Source: Burkholderia sp. SRS-46
GTDB lineage: Bacteria; Pseudomonadota; Gammaproteobacteria; Burkholderiales; Burkholderiaceae
Length of the DNA stretch: 64,000 nucleotides
Assembly (NCBI RefSeq): GCF_004343775.1
Contig: NZ_PTXL01000002.1
Span: 310,001 to 374,000 of the forward strand
Reading direction: 5' to 3'
A program made the translations under genes and the position numbers. The notes beneath the pieces were generated by a model, which saw only the letters and a program-made list of their open reading frames with translations, made no database searches and was not told the origin of the DNA. Of this stretch, positions 46,448-55,850 are shown in pieces (the stretch's first letter is position 1; the number at the start of each line of letters is the position of its first letter).

Positions 46448-47625
46448 TCGAAGCGGCCCAGTTCGTCGAGGCCGCGCGCGAGCGCGGTTTCGACTGGTAC
46501 GCGGGCGTGCCCTGCTCGTACCTGACGCCGTTCATCAACTACGTGCTGCAGGACCCGACGCTGCATTACCTGTCGGCCGCGAACGAAGGCGACGCGGTCG
46601 CGCTGATCGCCGGTGCGACGCTCGGCGGCAAGCGCGGCATCGCGATGATGCAGAACTCGGGGCTCGGCAACGCGGTGAGCCCGCTCACGTCGCTCACCTG
46701 GACGTTCTGCCTGCCGCAGCTGCTGATCGTCACGTGGCGCGGCCAGCCGGGCGTGGCCGACGAGCCGCAGCACGCGCTGATGGGGCCGATCACGCCCGCG
46801 ATGCTCGACACGATGGAGATCCCCTGGGAGACCTTCCCGACCGATCCCGACCAGGTCGGCGCGGCACTCGACCGCGCGATCGCGCACATGGATTCGACCG
46901 GCCGCCCGTACGCGCTCGTGATGCAGAAAGGCAGCGTCGCGCCGTATGAGCTGAAAGCGAACCCGGCGGCGACGCCGCGCGCGCAGGTCGCCGCGCAATC
47001 GTCGTCGCGGGCCGCATCGGCCGAAGCGTGGCCGACCCGCCACGACGCGCTGCAGCGCGTGATCGCGCACACGCCGGTCGATTCGACCGTCGTACTCGCA
47101 TCCACGGGCTTCTGCGGCCGCGAACTGTACGCGCTCGACGATCGCCCGAACCAGCTGTACATGGTCGGCTCGATGGGCTGCGTGACGCCGCTCGCGCTCG
47201 GCCTCGCGCTCGCGCGGCCCGACCTGCGCGTGGTCGCGGTCGACGGCGACGGCGCCGCGCTGATGCGCATGGGCGCGTTCGCGACGCTCGGCACCTACGG
47301 CCCCGCGAACCTCACGCACGTGCTGCTCGACAACGGCGCGCACGAATCGACGGGCGGCCAGGCGACCGTGTCGCAGCACGTGTCGTTCGCCGGCGTCGCG
47401 GCCTCGTGCGGCTATGCGTCGGCGGTCGAAGGCGATTCGCTCGACGTGCTCGACGCGGCGCTGGCCGCGCGCGCGGACGGCGCGCAGTTCGTGCGCATCG
47501 CGATCCGCACCGGCGTACCCGACGGGCTGCCCCGCCCGACCGTCACGCCGGTCGAAGTCAAGACTCGCCTGATGCGGCACATCGGTGCCGCGCAGGCCGA
47601 AGCCCACGCTGAAGGAGCCCATTGA
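46444..47625 (+). CDS. ppd: Phosphonopyruvate decarboxylase
   Basis: A 393-residue thiamine diphosphate enzyme that pulls the unfavourable mutase reaction by decarboxylating phosphonopyruvate to phosphonoacetaldehyde. The N-terminal half has [13 protein letters not shown] and [13 protein letters not shown] with the conserved Glu; the ThDP motif starts [10 protein letters not shown] and ends in LLDN about 27 residues later. The order reversed between PP and PYR domains is normal for Ppd. The start overlaps the PEP mutase stop by ATGA; its own stop overlaps the transaminase ATG (TGATG). Confidence 0.93.
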   Translation: MIEAAQFVEAARERGFDWYAGVPCSYLTPFINYVLQDPTLHYLSAANEGDAVALIAGATLGGKRGIAMMQNSGLGNAVSPLTSLTWTFCLPQLLIVTWRGQPGVADEPQHALMGPITPAMLDTMEIPWETFPTDPDQVGAALDRAIAHMDSTGRPYALVMQKGSVAPYELKANPAATPRAQVAAQSSSRAASAEAWPTRHDALQRVIAHTPVDSTVVLASTGFCGRELYALDDRPNQLYMVGSMGCVTPLALGLALARPDLRVVAVDGDGAALMRMGAFATLGTYGPANLTHVLLDNGAHESTGGQATVSQHVSFAGVAASCGYASAVEGDSLDVLDAALAARADGAQFVRIAIRTGVPDGLPRPTVTPVEVKTRLMRHIGAAQAEAHAEGAH

Positions 47626-48689
47626 TGCTGCTGCTGAACCCCGGCCCGGTCACGCTCACCGAACGCGTGCGCCGCAGCCTGCTGCAACCCGACCTGTGCC
47701 ATCGCGAAAGCGAGTTCTTCGACCTGCAGGACGAAGCGCGCGCGCGGCTCGTCGCCGCGTACGAACTCGATCCGGCCGAATGGACGGCCGTGCTGATGAC
47801 GGGCTCGGGCACCGCCGCCGTCGAAAGCATGATCGCGGCGCTCGTGCCGCAGGGCGGCAAGCTGCTCGTGATCGAGAACGGCGTCTATGGCGAGCGGATC
47901 GCGCAGATCGCGACGCAGTACGCGATTCCGCACGAAGTGCTCAAGCACGAGTGGATGCAGGCGCCCGATCTCGCGCAGATCGCCGCGCGGCTCGACGCGG
48001 GTGGCTTCTCGCATGTCGCGGTGATCCATCACGAAACGACGACCGGCCGCCTGAACGATCTCGGCGCGATCGCGGAAGTTTGCCGCGCGCGCGGCGTGAA
48101 GCTGCTCGTCGACGGCGTCAGCAGCTTCGGCGCGGAAGCGATCGATTTCGCGGGCGGCGACATCGACGCGGTCGCGGCGACCGCGAACAAGTGCCTGCAC
48201 GGCGTGCCGGGCGCGGCGTTCGTGATCGTGCGCCGCAGCGCGCTCGCGCAGGCCGCGAGCCGTACGTACTACCTCGACCTCGGCCGCCTCGCGAAGCTGC
48301 AGGACCACCGCAATACGCCGTTCACGCCGTCCGTGCACGCGTACTACGCGCTCGTCGAGGCGCTGCGCGAATTCGACGAAGCCGGCGGCTGGCGCGCGCG
48401 CCACGCGCACTACAAGGCGCTCGCCGACCAGGCGCAGGCCGGCCTTGCCGCGCGCGGAATGCCGCTCGTGCTGCCGGAAGGCGCGTCGTCGGTCGTGCTG
48501 CGCGCGTACCGGCTGCCGCAGGGCGTCACGTACGAACAGCTGCACGACGGGCTGAAGGCGCGCGGCTTCGTGATCTACGCGGGGCAAGGCGGGCTGTCGA
48601 AGGAACTGTTCCGCATCTCGACGATGGGCGCGATCGAAGCGGCCGACGTCGAGCGGCTGCTGGACGGGTTCACGGCGCTTGTGCGTTAA
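47625..48689 (+). CDS. phnW: 2-aminoethylphosphonate transaminase, biosynthetic direction
   Basis: A 354-residue fold-type I PLP aminotransferase close to PhnW. LNPGPVTLTERVRRSL opens it, the cofactor Asp is in LLVDGVSSFG (Asp163), and the Schiff-base lysine in ATANKCLHGVPG (Lys189). Here it should convert phosphonoacetaldehyde to 2-aminoethylphosphonate, because the same operon makes that aldehyde and no phosphonatase (phnX) is present. AAGGAG precedes ATG 47625; TTG 47622 is an unlikely earlier start. Confidence 0.9.
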   Translation: MLLLNPGPVTLTERVRRSLLQPDLCHRESEFFDLQDEARARLVAAYELDPAEWTAVLMTGSGTAAVESMIAALVPQGGKLLVIENGVYGERIAQIATQYAIPHEVLKHEWMQAPDLAQIAARLDAGGFSHVAVIHHETTTGRLNDLGAIAEVCRARGVKLLVDGVSSFGAEAIDFAGGDIDAVAATANKCLHGVPGAAFVIVRRSALAQAASRTYYLDLGRLAKLQDHRNTPFTPSVHAYYALVEALREFDEAGGWRARHAHYKALADQAQAGLAARGMPLVLPEGASSVVLRAYRLPQGVTYEQLHDGLKARGFVIYAGQGGLSKELFRISTMGAIEAADVERLLDGFTALVR

Positions 48690-48705
48690 ACATCCCGTCG
48701 TCGAC

Positions 48706-48730
48706 AAAAGGCCCGCAAGGGCCTTTTTTT
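48706..48730 (+). terminator. Intrinsic terminator of the phosphonate operon
   Basis: AAGGCCC-GCAA-GGGCCTT followed by a run of seven T, 16 bases after the transaminase stop. It is a textbook rho-independent terminator; the preceding run of four A lets it act on the convergent acyltransferase gene too. Confidence 0.92.
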
Positions 48731-48757
48731 ACGTCGAGCGCCGGCGCGCCGCCCCGC

Positions 48758-49882
48758 CTACTCCGCCACTTTCGGCCCGATGCCGTCGGCCGGCGAGCGC
48801 CGCGCGGACCATTCCGAATAGCGATCCTTCAGCCGCAGGAACGGCTTTTCGACGAGGAAGTAGCTGGCGGTCGCCGCCGCGAACGCTTCGAGGATGCCGA
48901 GCGGAAAACCATGCGCGATCGGCAGGTTCGGATTCGCAAACGGCTGTTGCCACAGATACAGGCTGAATGAAATCGTGCCGACGAATACCATCGGTTTCGT
49001 TCGCAATAATCGCGTGCACCAGAAATCGTCGCGGAAATTGAGCACGATAATCACGATCGCAATCAGCGCCGCTTCGATCGTCACGCCATAGGTGATGTTC
49101 CAGACGCCGCGCAATGTCGATTCGGCCAGCGGCATCGCGAACAGCAACACGCAGACGATCGCCGTGACGATGCGGGACTCGCCGCGCCACGACCGGATCC
49201 ACGCATCGAGCCGGTGCTGGTTGAGCGCGGCATAGCAGCCGATCAGGATCGGATCGATGCCGGTGTGGAGCATCATCCGCAACTGCACGCGCAGGTCCGG
49301 CGCGGCAAAGTAGGTGGCCGCGCGGACCAGCGGCACGACCAGGATCAATGCCGCGAGCCAGCGCGTGTCGTTGCGCCGCACCGCGAACAGGAGCAGCAGC
49401 GGCCAGAACCAGTAGAACTGCTCCTCGAGCGCCAGCGACCAGAAATGGCCGAGATACCACGCGCCGTCGGGATGCAGCGCGCTGTCGGCGCCCAGGCCGA
49501 GCCCCGCCGAGTAGTTCCACAGATGCAGCGCGGCAAACGCCCACTGGCGCTGGCTGACGTCGATCCACCCCGCCGCCGCGAGCAGCGCGACGACGCCCAG
49601 GTACGCGTAGCAGGCCGGCCAGATCCGCAGCACGCGCCGCACGTAGAACGGCCCCAGCGCGATGCTGCCCGTGCGCTTCAGCTCGCCCGTCAGTACGTTG
49701 GTGATCAGGAAGCCGCTGAGGACGAAGAAGATCAGCACGCCGAGCCGGCCGTCGGCGAACAGCCGCAAAGGCGCGAGCCAGCCCGAGTAGCCGCCGGGGA
49801 GCACGTGCTCCGCATGACCGACGACGACCATCGCCACCGCGACGGCGCGCAACCCGGTAAGCTGCTGGACGCGATGTGTCAT
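48758..49882 (-). CDS. Acyltransferase family 3 (OafA/YrhL-like)
   Basis: A 374-residue inner-membrane O-acyltransferase with about ten helices. The family's RAVAVAMVVVGHAEH (with the catalytic-type His) is in helix 1, followed by FADGRLGVLIFFVLSGFLIT and FYVRRVLRIWPACY. Such proteins acetylate sugars of O-antigen, exopolysaccharide or peptidoglycan. It is convergent with the phosphonate operon and its upstream region is unusually AT-rich. The acceptor is unknown; a link to the phosphonate product is possible but not shown. Confidence 0.87.
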   Translation of the reverse strand: MTHRVQQLTGLRAVAVAMVVVGHAEHVLPGGYSGWLAPLRLFADGRLGVLIFFVLSGFLITNVLTGELKRTGSIALGPFYVRRVLRIWPACYAYLGVVALLAAAGWIDVSQRQWAFAALHLWNYSAGLGLGADSALHPDGAWYLGHFWSLALEEQFYWFWPLLLLFAVRRNDTRWLAALILVVPLVRAATYFAAPDLRVQLRMMLHTGIDPILIGCYAALNQHRLDAWIRSWRGESRIVTAIVCVLLFAMPLAESTLRGVWNITYGVTIEAALIAIVIIVLNFRDDFWCTRLLRTKPMVFVGTISFSLYLWQQPFANPNLPIAHGFPLGILEAFAAATASYFLVEKPFLRLKDRYSEWSARRSPADGIGPKVAE

Positions 49883-49947
49883 GGACTGGTTTCCGTCGCA
49901 ATGGCGAATAGCCGGTTTATTGATTGGTGTTTCTGAATGGCTGCCGA

Positions 49948-50012
49948 AATTCCGCCGCTAGTTTCCTGCAAAAATATCGAAATAAAATTGCTTAAAAAAT
50001 ACCGGCGGAATT
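49948..50012. promoter_or_regulatory. Inverted repeat enclosing an AT-rich tract
   Basis: AATTCCGCCG (49948-49957) and its inverted copy CGGCGGAATT (50003-50012) flank about 45 bases that are mostly A/T. This lies between the divergent acyltransferase and prolyl aminopeptidase genes. It may be a looped operator or an H-NS-type silenced promoter. Confidence 0.45.
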
Positions 50013-50070
50013 AGCCATTGCCGAGGATGCCGTGCGGCGGCAGAACGCCGAAGGCGCGGATTCTGCATAA

Positions 50071-51066
<996 letters not shown>

Positions 51067-51139
51067 CGGGATTTGAATCGCGCGGGCGCCGGTGGATCGG
51101 CGCGCCGCGCGTCACCTGCGTTCGGCTGACGGCGCGCGA

Positions 51140-51886
51140 CTAACGCGGGCTGATCGCGAACAGCAAGCCGGCCGTGTCGCTCAGGATGACGGCGTAATTC
51201 TGCTTCCCGACCGGACGCGCGATCGCTTTGGCATCCTTGCGATGCTCCATGGCCAGCTGGGTCATGCTCACGACCGTTCCGGCGATTTCCTGCGAAGTGG
51301 CGCTCGGATTGACCGCTTGCGCGATCGCGACGAGTGCGGCGACGGACTTCAGCATCTTCCCGGGGTCGTCATTGCCGACACGGACCATGAGTTCGCGAAG
51401 CGATCCGTCGTCCTTGTTGATCGTGCCGGCCAGTTCGACGTTGCGACCGACCACCTGCTGGAAGCCATCGTAGACGGCATCGTGAACGATGTCGATTTCA
51501 GCGAGCGTGTAATTGCCGTCCAGGCTGGAAACCAGGCGATTGTACGCAACGCGAAACGCTTGCGGCGTCATCTCGAGAGTCACGCGTTGCGTGGCATCGG
51601 TGGGCGAACTCGACACCGCCGACGCAGCGGCGGCAAGCGCAGCGACTTCGCTCGAGGCGGCGGCGGAGGCGGCCTTGGCCCGGTCTTCCTTTCCCGGGAA
51701 AATGCTGACAGCCAGGACTAACGTAAACACCGCCCCCGCCACGCCACCGAAGAACAGAAGCGCGCGCCTCGGCGCGACGCCCGTCTTCTTGTTCTTGAAG
51801 AGCGATGGCCAGATCAAGCCGACGACCGCAAAAATCAAGAACAGCGGGCTAACCAGGGCGATAGCCACCGAGATATTAGCCAACAT
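51140..51886 (-). CDS. Membrane-anchored protein, unknown function, atypical codon use
   Basis: A 248-residue protein I do not recognise. Two hydrophobic helices at about 5-28 and 43-63 anchor it; an Ala/Ser-rich linker follows and then a soluble domain of about 140 residues (TPQAFRVAYNRLVSSLDGNYTLAE and later AGTINKDDGSLRELMVRVG, in short pieces). Codons such as TTG, GCT, GTT and AAT are common, unlike its neighbours, which hints at recent acquisition. It is convergent with pip. Confidence 0.65.
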   Translation of the reverse strand: MLANISVAIALVSPLFLIFAVVGLIWPSLFKNKKTGVAPRRALLFFGGVAGAVFTLVLAVSIFPGKEDRAKAASAAASSEVAALAAAASAVSSSPTDATQRVTLEMTPQAFRVAYNRLVSSLDGNYTLAEIDIVHDAVYDGFQQVVGRNVELAGTINKDDGSLRELMVRVGNDDPGKMLKSVAALVAIAQAVNPSATSQEIAGTVVSMTQLAMEHRKDAKAIARPVGKQNYAVILSDTAGLLFAISPR

Positions 51887-51973
51887 TTTCTGGCCCTATT
51901 TGGTTTAATAGAGCCGAATGATACCAATCCACGGAGCGCCACGCATGGCGGCCGTCGGCGAGGCAACCCTGCT

Positions 51974-52990
51974 TCACAGGTCGACGTCGGCCTCCAGCGG
52001 CTCGACCGTCACCCCCACCTTCAGCTCCTGATCCGCGCCGCCGCCGCGGATCACGCCGCGCAGCGGCGTCACGTCCGCGTAGTCGCGCCCGATCGACAGC
52101 ATCACGTAGTCGTCGCCCGGCGCGCGATCGTTGGTCGGATCGAGCTGCAGCCAGCCGCCGTCCTCCGGCCATGCCGGGTCGTACACCTCGACCCACGCGT
52201 GCGACGCGTCCGCGCCGATCAGCCTGGGCTGCCCGGGCGGCGGCTGCGTCAGCAGATAGCCGCTCACGTAGCGCGCCGCGAGCCCGAGCGAGCGCAGCGC
52301 GCCGATCATCACGTGCGCGAAATCCTGGCACACGCCCTGGCGCAGCGCGAGCGCATCGAGCGCGGTCGTCGTCACGTCGGTGCTGTTCGGCGCGTACGTG
52401 AATTCCGCGTGGATGCGCCGCATCAGTTCCCATGCGGCCTGCACGAGCGGCCGGCCCGGCGTGAAGCTGGCCGCCGCGTACGCGGCCAGTTGCGGATCGC
52501 ACGCGACGTGCGGCGACGCGAACACGAACTCGCTCGCCGCGTCGTACGGCTGCCCCGCGCGAAAGCAGAAACGCTCGCGCACCGCTTCCCACGCGCTCGC
52601 GTGCGCAGGCTCCGGCTGCGCGATCGCGGGCGGCGGCGCGCCGCGCGCGCCGGCCGACCAGACCGGCGGCGTCACCCGCACCACGCTGCGGCTGCGCACG
52701 AACAGCGCATCGTGCGGCTGGTTCAGCGCGAACGACGCGCGCGCGTTGCCGAACGCGTCGATCTCGGTGCAGACGCCCTGCGGCGCCGGGTCGATCTCGA
52801 GCGCGAACGACAGCCGTTGCTGGCGCGGCGTCGCGAGCGGCGTCAGGCGCGCCTGGTGCTGCGCGGATTCGACCCGCGCCGCGTAGCGGTATTCGGTGTC
52901 GTGCGTGACGCGCAGCAGCCGGCCGCCGGACGGCGCGGCAGCAGCAGCGGCGGCGGGCGGCGCGTTCGCCGCGGGCTTCGTCGTCACCAT
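51974..52990 (-). CDS. Transglutaminase-like cysteine peptidase, module A
   Basis: A 338-residue protein with the bacterial transglutaminase N-terminal beta domain (about 24-110, HDTEYRYAARVESAQHQARL) and a transglutaminase core. The catalytic triad is intact: Cys in RQGVCQDFAHVM, His in DASHAWVEVY and Asp in LQLDPTND. The first 22 residues are Ala-rich. It overlaps the end of the fused ATP-grasp/alpha-E gene by seven bases. By analogy with related operons, it would cut or form isopeptide-type bonds in a product made by the ATP-grasp partner. Confidence 0.85.
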   Translation of the reverse strand: MVTTKPAANAPPAAAAAAAPSGGRLLRVTHDTEYRYAARVESAQHQARLTPLATPRQQRLSFALEIDPAPQGVCTEIDAFGNARASFALNQPHDALFVRSRSVVRVTPPVWSAGARGAPPPAIAQPEPAHASAWEAVRERFCFRAGQPYDAASEFVFASPHVACDPQLAAYAAASFTPGRPLVQAAWELMRRIHAEFTYAPNSTDVTTTALDALALRQGVCQDFAHVMIGALRSLGLAARYVSGYLLTQPPPGQPRLIGADASHAWVEVYDPAWPEDGGWLQLDPTNDRAPGDDYVMLSIGRDYADVTPLRGVIRGGGADQELKVGVTVEPLEADVDL

Positions 52991-55686
52991 AGCGTCCTGC
53001 CCGCCTCGCGCACGTGGCTGAAATAGCGTTCGCCGATGCGGTTCGACAGCGCCCACACGGCCTTCGCGGTCGCGTCCAGGCTGTCGAGCAGCAGCGGGTG
53101 GCGGCCGCCCTCGCCGGTTTCGCACAATGCGTGCAGCGACCAGCCGGGCACGTCCGGAATCGCATCGGCCAGTTCGGACAGCGCATAGCCCTCGCTTCGC
53201 TCGACCTTCGTCAACCGGCCGCGCAGCGCCTGCACGACCCACCCGAGCGAGCGCGGATTGTCGGTGTCGAGCACGACGAGCGACAGCAGCGGCGCGACGT
53301 CGAAGCCGCGCTGGTAGCGCGAGCGGAACGTGATCGCGCTGTCGAACAGCTCGAGCACCAGCTCGAAGCCGTCCTGCTTGTACACCGCGCCCTCCTCGAA
53401 CGCGAACCGCAGCACGCTGCACAGAAAATCCAGCCGGTCGATCTGCCGGCCGATCGACAGCAGCCGCCAGCCGTCGTCGCGCGTCATGTTGTCGGTCTGC
53501 GCGCCGGTGATCGCGCCGAGCAGCAGGCCGAGCCGATCGAGCAGTTGCAGCGCTTCGTTGCCGATCTGCTCTTCCGCTTCGGGGTTGCCGGCGCTGTCGG
53601 CGAACAGTTGCGTCGCATCGTCGATCAGCCGCCATTGCTCGCTCGACAGCCGCTCGCGGATCGCGGCCGCCGCGCCACGCATCCCGAACAGGCACGACGC
53701 GATGCCGGTCGCGCGATCCGCGCCGCGCGTCAGCGACGCGGCCAGCGCGTGCTGGAACGCGCGCGGCGCATCGACCGCGCCCGGCGTGTCCGGCGCGATC
53801 AGGCCTGTGTCGCGGCACAACGTGTCGATCAGCTCCAGGTGCGCGGGGCTGTCCGCGTCGTCCTCGCCGCGCAGCCGTTCGAGCGCCGCGCGCGCCAGCC
53901 GCATCAGGTTGGTCGCGCGCTCGGTGTAGCGGCCGAGCCAGAACAGATTCTCGGCCGCACGGCTCGCGATCGCGCGCGGCGCGGCCAGGTCGTCCGGGCC
54001 GAGATGCGTCTGCAGCAGCGTCGTCGAATCGACGATGCCTTCCGTCATCACCCACGTATCGACCGTGCTGCCGCCGCGCGGCATCGGCGCGTTGAACAGC
54101 GTGTCGCGCGTGCCGACCCGCGACAGCCCGCCGGGCAGCACACGCCAGCGCCCTGCGCCGTCCGCGAGCGCGAACACGCGCAGCAGCAGCGGCTTCGGCA
54201 CGATCCGCGCGCCGCCGTGCCCGTGGCGATAGCCTTCGCCATTCCCATTCCCATTCCCGTTGCCGTTGCCGTTGCCGTTGCCGTTCGGCTCCGCGCGGCC
54301 CGGCCAGGTCGGCGCCTGCGACAGCGGCAGGTCGGCCTGCACCGTGTAGTGCTCGGGGTGCGCAAGAATCCGCGCGCGCCATTCGGCGAGCTGCGCGTGC
54401 GTGAGCCGCGCGCCGATCACCGGCGCGAAGCCGCCGCCCGCCTGCACGTCCGGCGGGAACGCCGGCTTGACGATGCAGCGCGCGAGCTGCGGCAGCGCGT
54501 CGTCGCAGGCGGCGGGCTCGCCGCACCACCACGAATGCACGGCCGGCAGCGTCAGCGTTTCGCCGAGCAGGCTTTCCGCGAGGCGCGGCAGGAAACCGAG
54601 CACGCCAGGCGATTCGAGGAAGCCCGAGCCCGGCGCGTTCGCGAGCAGCACGTTGCCCGCGCGCACGGCCTGCAGCAGCCCCGGCACGCCGAGCAGCGAA
54701 TCGGGGCGCAGCTCCAGCGGATCGAGCCACGCATCGTCGACGCGCCGCAGGATGCCGTGCACCGGTTCGAGCCCGCGCAGCGTCTTCAGGAACACGCGGT
54801 TGTCGCGCGAGGTCAGGTCGCCGCCCTCGACGAGCGTCAGGCCGAGGTAGCGCGCGAGATACGCGTGCTCGAAATAGGTCGCGCTGTGCGGCCCCGGCGT
54901 CAGCAGCACGATCCGCGAATTCTTCCGCGCCGGGCTCAGCGCCTGCATGCTCTGCAGCAGCGCGCGGTAGCTCGCCGCGAGCCGCTGCACGCGCAGCCCG
55001 CGGAACGCGCGCGGCATCAGGCGCGACACGATCAGCCGGTTCTCCAGCAGATAGCCGAGCCCCGACGGGCCCTGCGTGTGATGCGCGATCATCCGCCACT
55101 GGCCGTCCGGCCCGCGCGCGAGATCGAACGCGACGACGTGCAGCCAGGTGTTGCCCGGCACCTGCGCGCCGCGCATCGCGCGCAGGTAGCCCGGATGCCC
55201 GGTGACGAGCGCGGGCGGCAGCAGCCCGCGCTGCAGGATCGTCTGCGGCCCGTACAGGTCCGCCATCATCGCGTTCAGCAGCCGCGTGCGCTGCAGCACG
55301 CCGCGCTCGATCGCCACCCAGTCCTCCGGCGTGACGATCAGCGGCAACAGGTCGAGCGACCACGGGCCGGTCGCGCCGTCGCCGGCGCGCTGCTCGTGCA
55401 ATTGGTAGAACAGGCCGTTCTCGCGCATGCGCCGCTGCAGCGCGTCCGCGCGGCGGTCGAGATCGGCCACGCCGTCGTTGCCGATCGACGTGAAGAAAGC
55501 GCGCCATGCGGGGGCGAGCGCGGGCGCCTGCAGCCCGGCCGCGCTGCCGCGCAGCTCGTCGTAGCGGCCGGCGGCCGCCGGCGCGGCGAGCGCGGCGGCC
55601 AGCTCGGCGGCATCCGGCTGCGATCCGGTATCGAAGAGCGTGTGCATCGCGTCGGCGGCGAGATCGTCGGGGTAAATGGGCGGCAC
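52984..55686 (-). CDS. Circularly permuted ATP-grasp and alpha-E fusion protein
   Basis: A 900-residue fusion. The first part (about 90-480) is a circularly permuted ATP-grasp ligase with ARKNSRIVLLTPGPHS, YLGLTLVEGGDL and GNVLLANAPGSGFLES; the last 300 residues are an alpha-E helical domain (ASRAAENLFWLGRYTERATNLMRLAR). A linker around residues 468-483 is eight Asn-Gly repeats. The start is an uncertain GTG at 55686; ATG 55647 would remove 13 residues. It probably catalyses ATP-driven amide bond formation on an unknown substrate. Confidence 0.85.
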   Translation of the reverse strand: MPPIYPDDLAADAMHTLFDTGSQPDAAELAAALAAPAAAGRYDELRGSAAGLQAPALAPAWRAFFTSIGNDGVADLDRRADALQRRMRENGLFYQLHEQRAGDGATGPWSLDLLPLIVTPEDWVAIERGVLQRTRLLNAMMADLYGPQTILQRGLLPPALVTGHPGYLRAMRGAQVPGNTWLHVVAFDLARGPDGQWRMIAHHTQGPSGLGYLLENRLIVSRLMPRAFRGLRVQRLAASYRALLQSMQALSPARKNSRIVLLTPGPHSATYFEHAYLARYLGLTLVEGGDLTSRDNRVFLKTLRGLEPVHGILRRVDDAWLDPLELRPDSLLGVPGLLQAVRAGNVLLANAPGSGFLESPGVLGFLPRLAESLLGETLTLPAVHSWWCGEPAACDDALPQLARCIVKPAFPPDVQAGGGFAPVIGARLTHAQLAEWRARILAHPEHYTVQADLPLSQAPTWPGRAEPNGNGNGNGNGNGNGNGEGYRHGHGGARIVPKPLLLRVFALADGAGRWRVLPGGLSRVGTRDTLFNAPMPRGGSTVDTWVMTEGIVDSTTLLQTHLGPDDLAAPRAIASRAAENLFWLGRYTERATNLMRLARAALERLRGEDDADSPAHLELIDTLCRDTGLIAPDTPGAVDAPRAFQHALAASLTRGADRATGIASCLFGMRGAAAAIRERLSSEQWRLIDDATQLFADSAGNPEAEEQIGNEALQLLDRLGLLLGAITGAQTDNMTRDDGWRLLSIGRQIDRLDFLCSVLRFAFEEGAVYKQDGFELVLELFDSAITFRSRYQRGFDVAPLLSLVVLDTDNPRSLGWVVQALRGRLTKVERSEGYALSELADAIPDVPGWSLHALCETGEGGRHPLLLDSLDATAKAVWALSNRIGERYFSHVREAGRTLW
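54238..54285. repeat. Six-base tandem repeat coding for (Asn-Gly)8
   Basis: Eight hexanucleotide units in the ATP-grasp/alpha-E fusion gene (AAC GGC or AAT GGG type, read on the minus strand). Being a multiple of three, length changes would keep the frame and only vary the linker. Strain-to-strain variation is likely. Confidence 0.9.
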
Positions 55687-55850
55687 GGCGTCGGTCCGTC
55701 ATGAATCAGGCGGCGGCCGCGCACGCGCGCCGCGCCAGCGGCGCGCGGTGGCGCGCGGCCGCAATCTGCCGGCATCCTAGCATTCCCGCCGGCGCGCGTG
55801 CCCGCTCCTGCCGTGCGCGCATCGTCATCGCGCCCTCCTTCACGCGGCGC

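Noticed and set aside
47625..48689. Reading the AEP transaminase as part of phosphonate degradation
   Set aside because: No phosphonatase, phosphonoacetaldehyde dehydrogenase or C-P lyase genes are nearby, while PEP mutase and decarboxylase are in the same operon.
54238..54285. Short tandem units considered as a CRISPR-like array
   Set aside because: Units are six bases with no spacers and lie inside a coding region; it is a microsatellite.
53014..55704. Open plus-strand frame of 896 codons opposite the ATP-grasp/alpha-E fusion
   Set aside because: Same reasoning: antisense shadow of a conserved gene, no domain, no ribosome-binding site.
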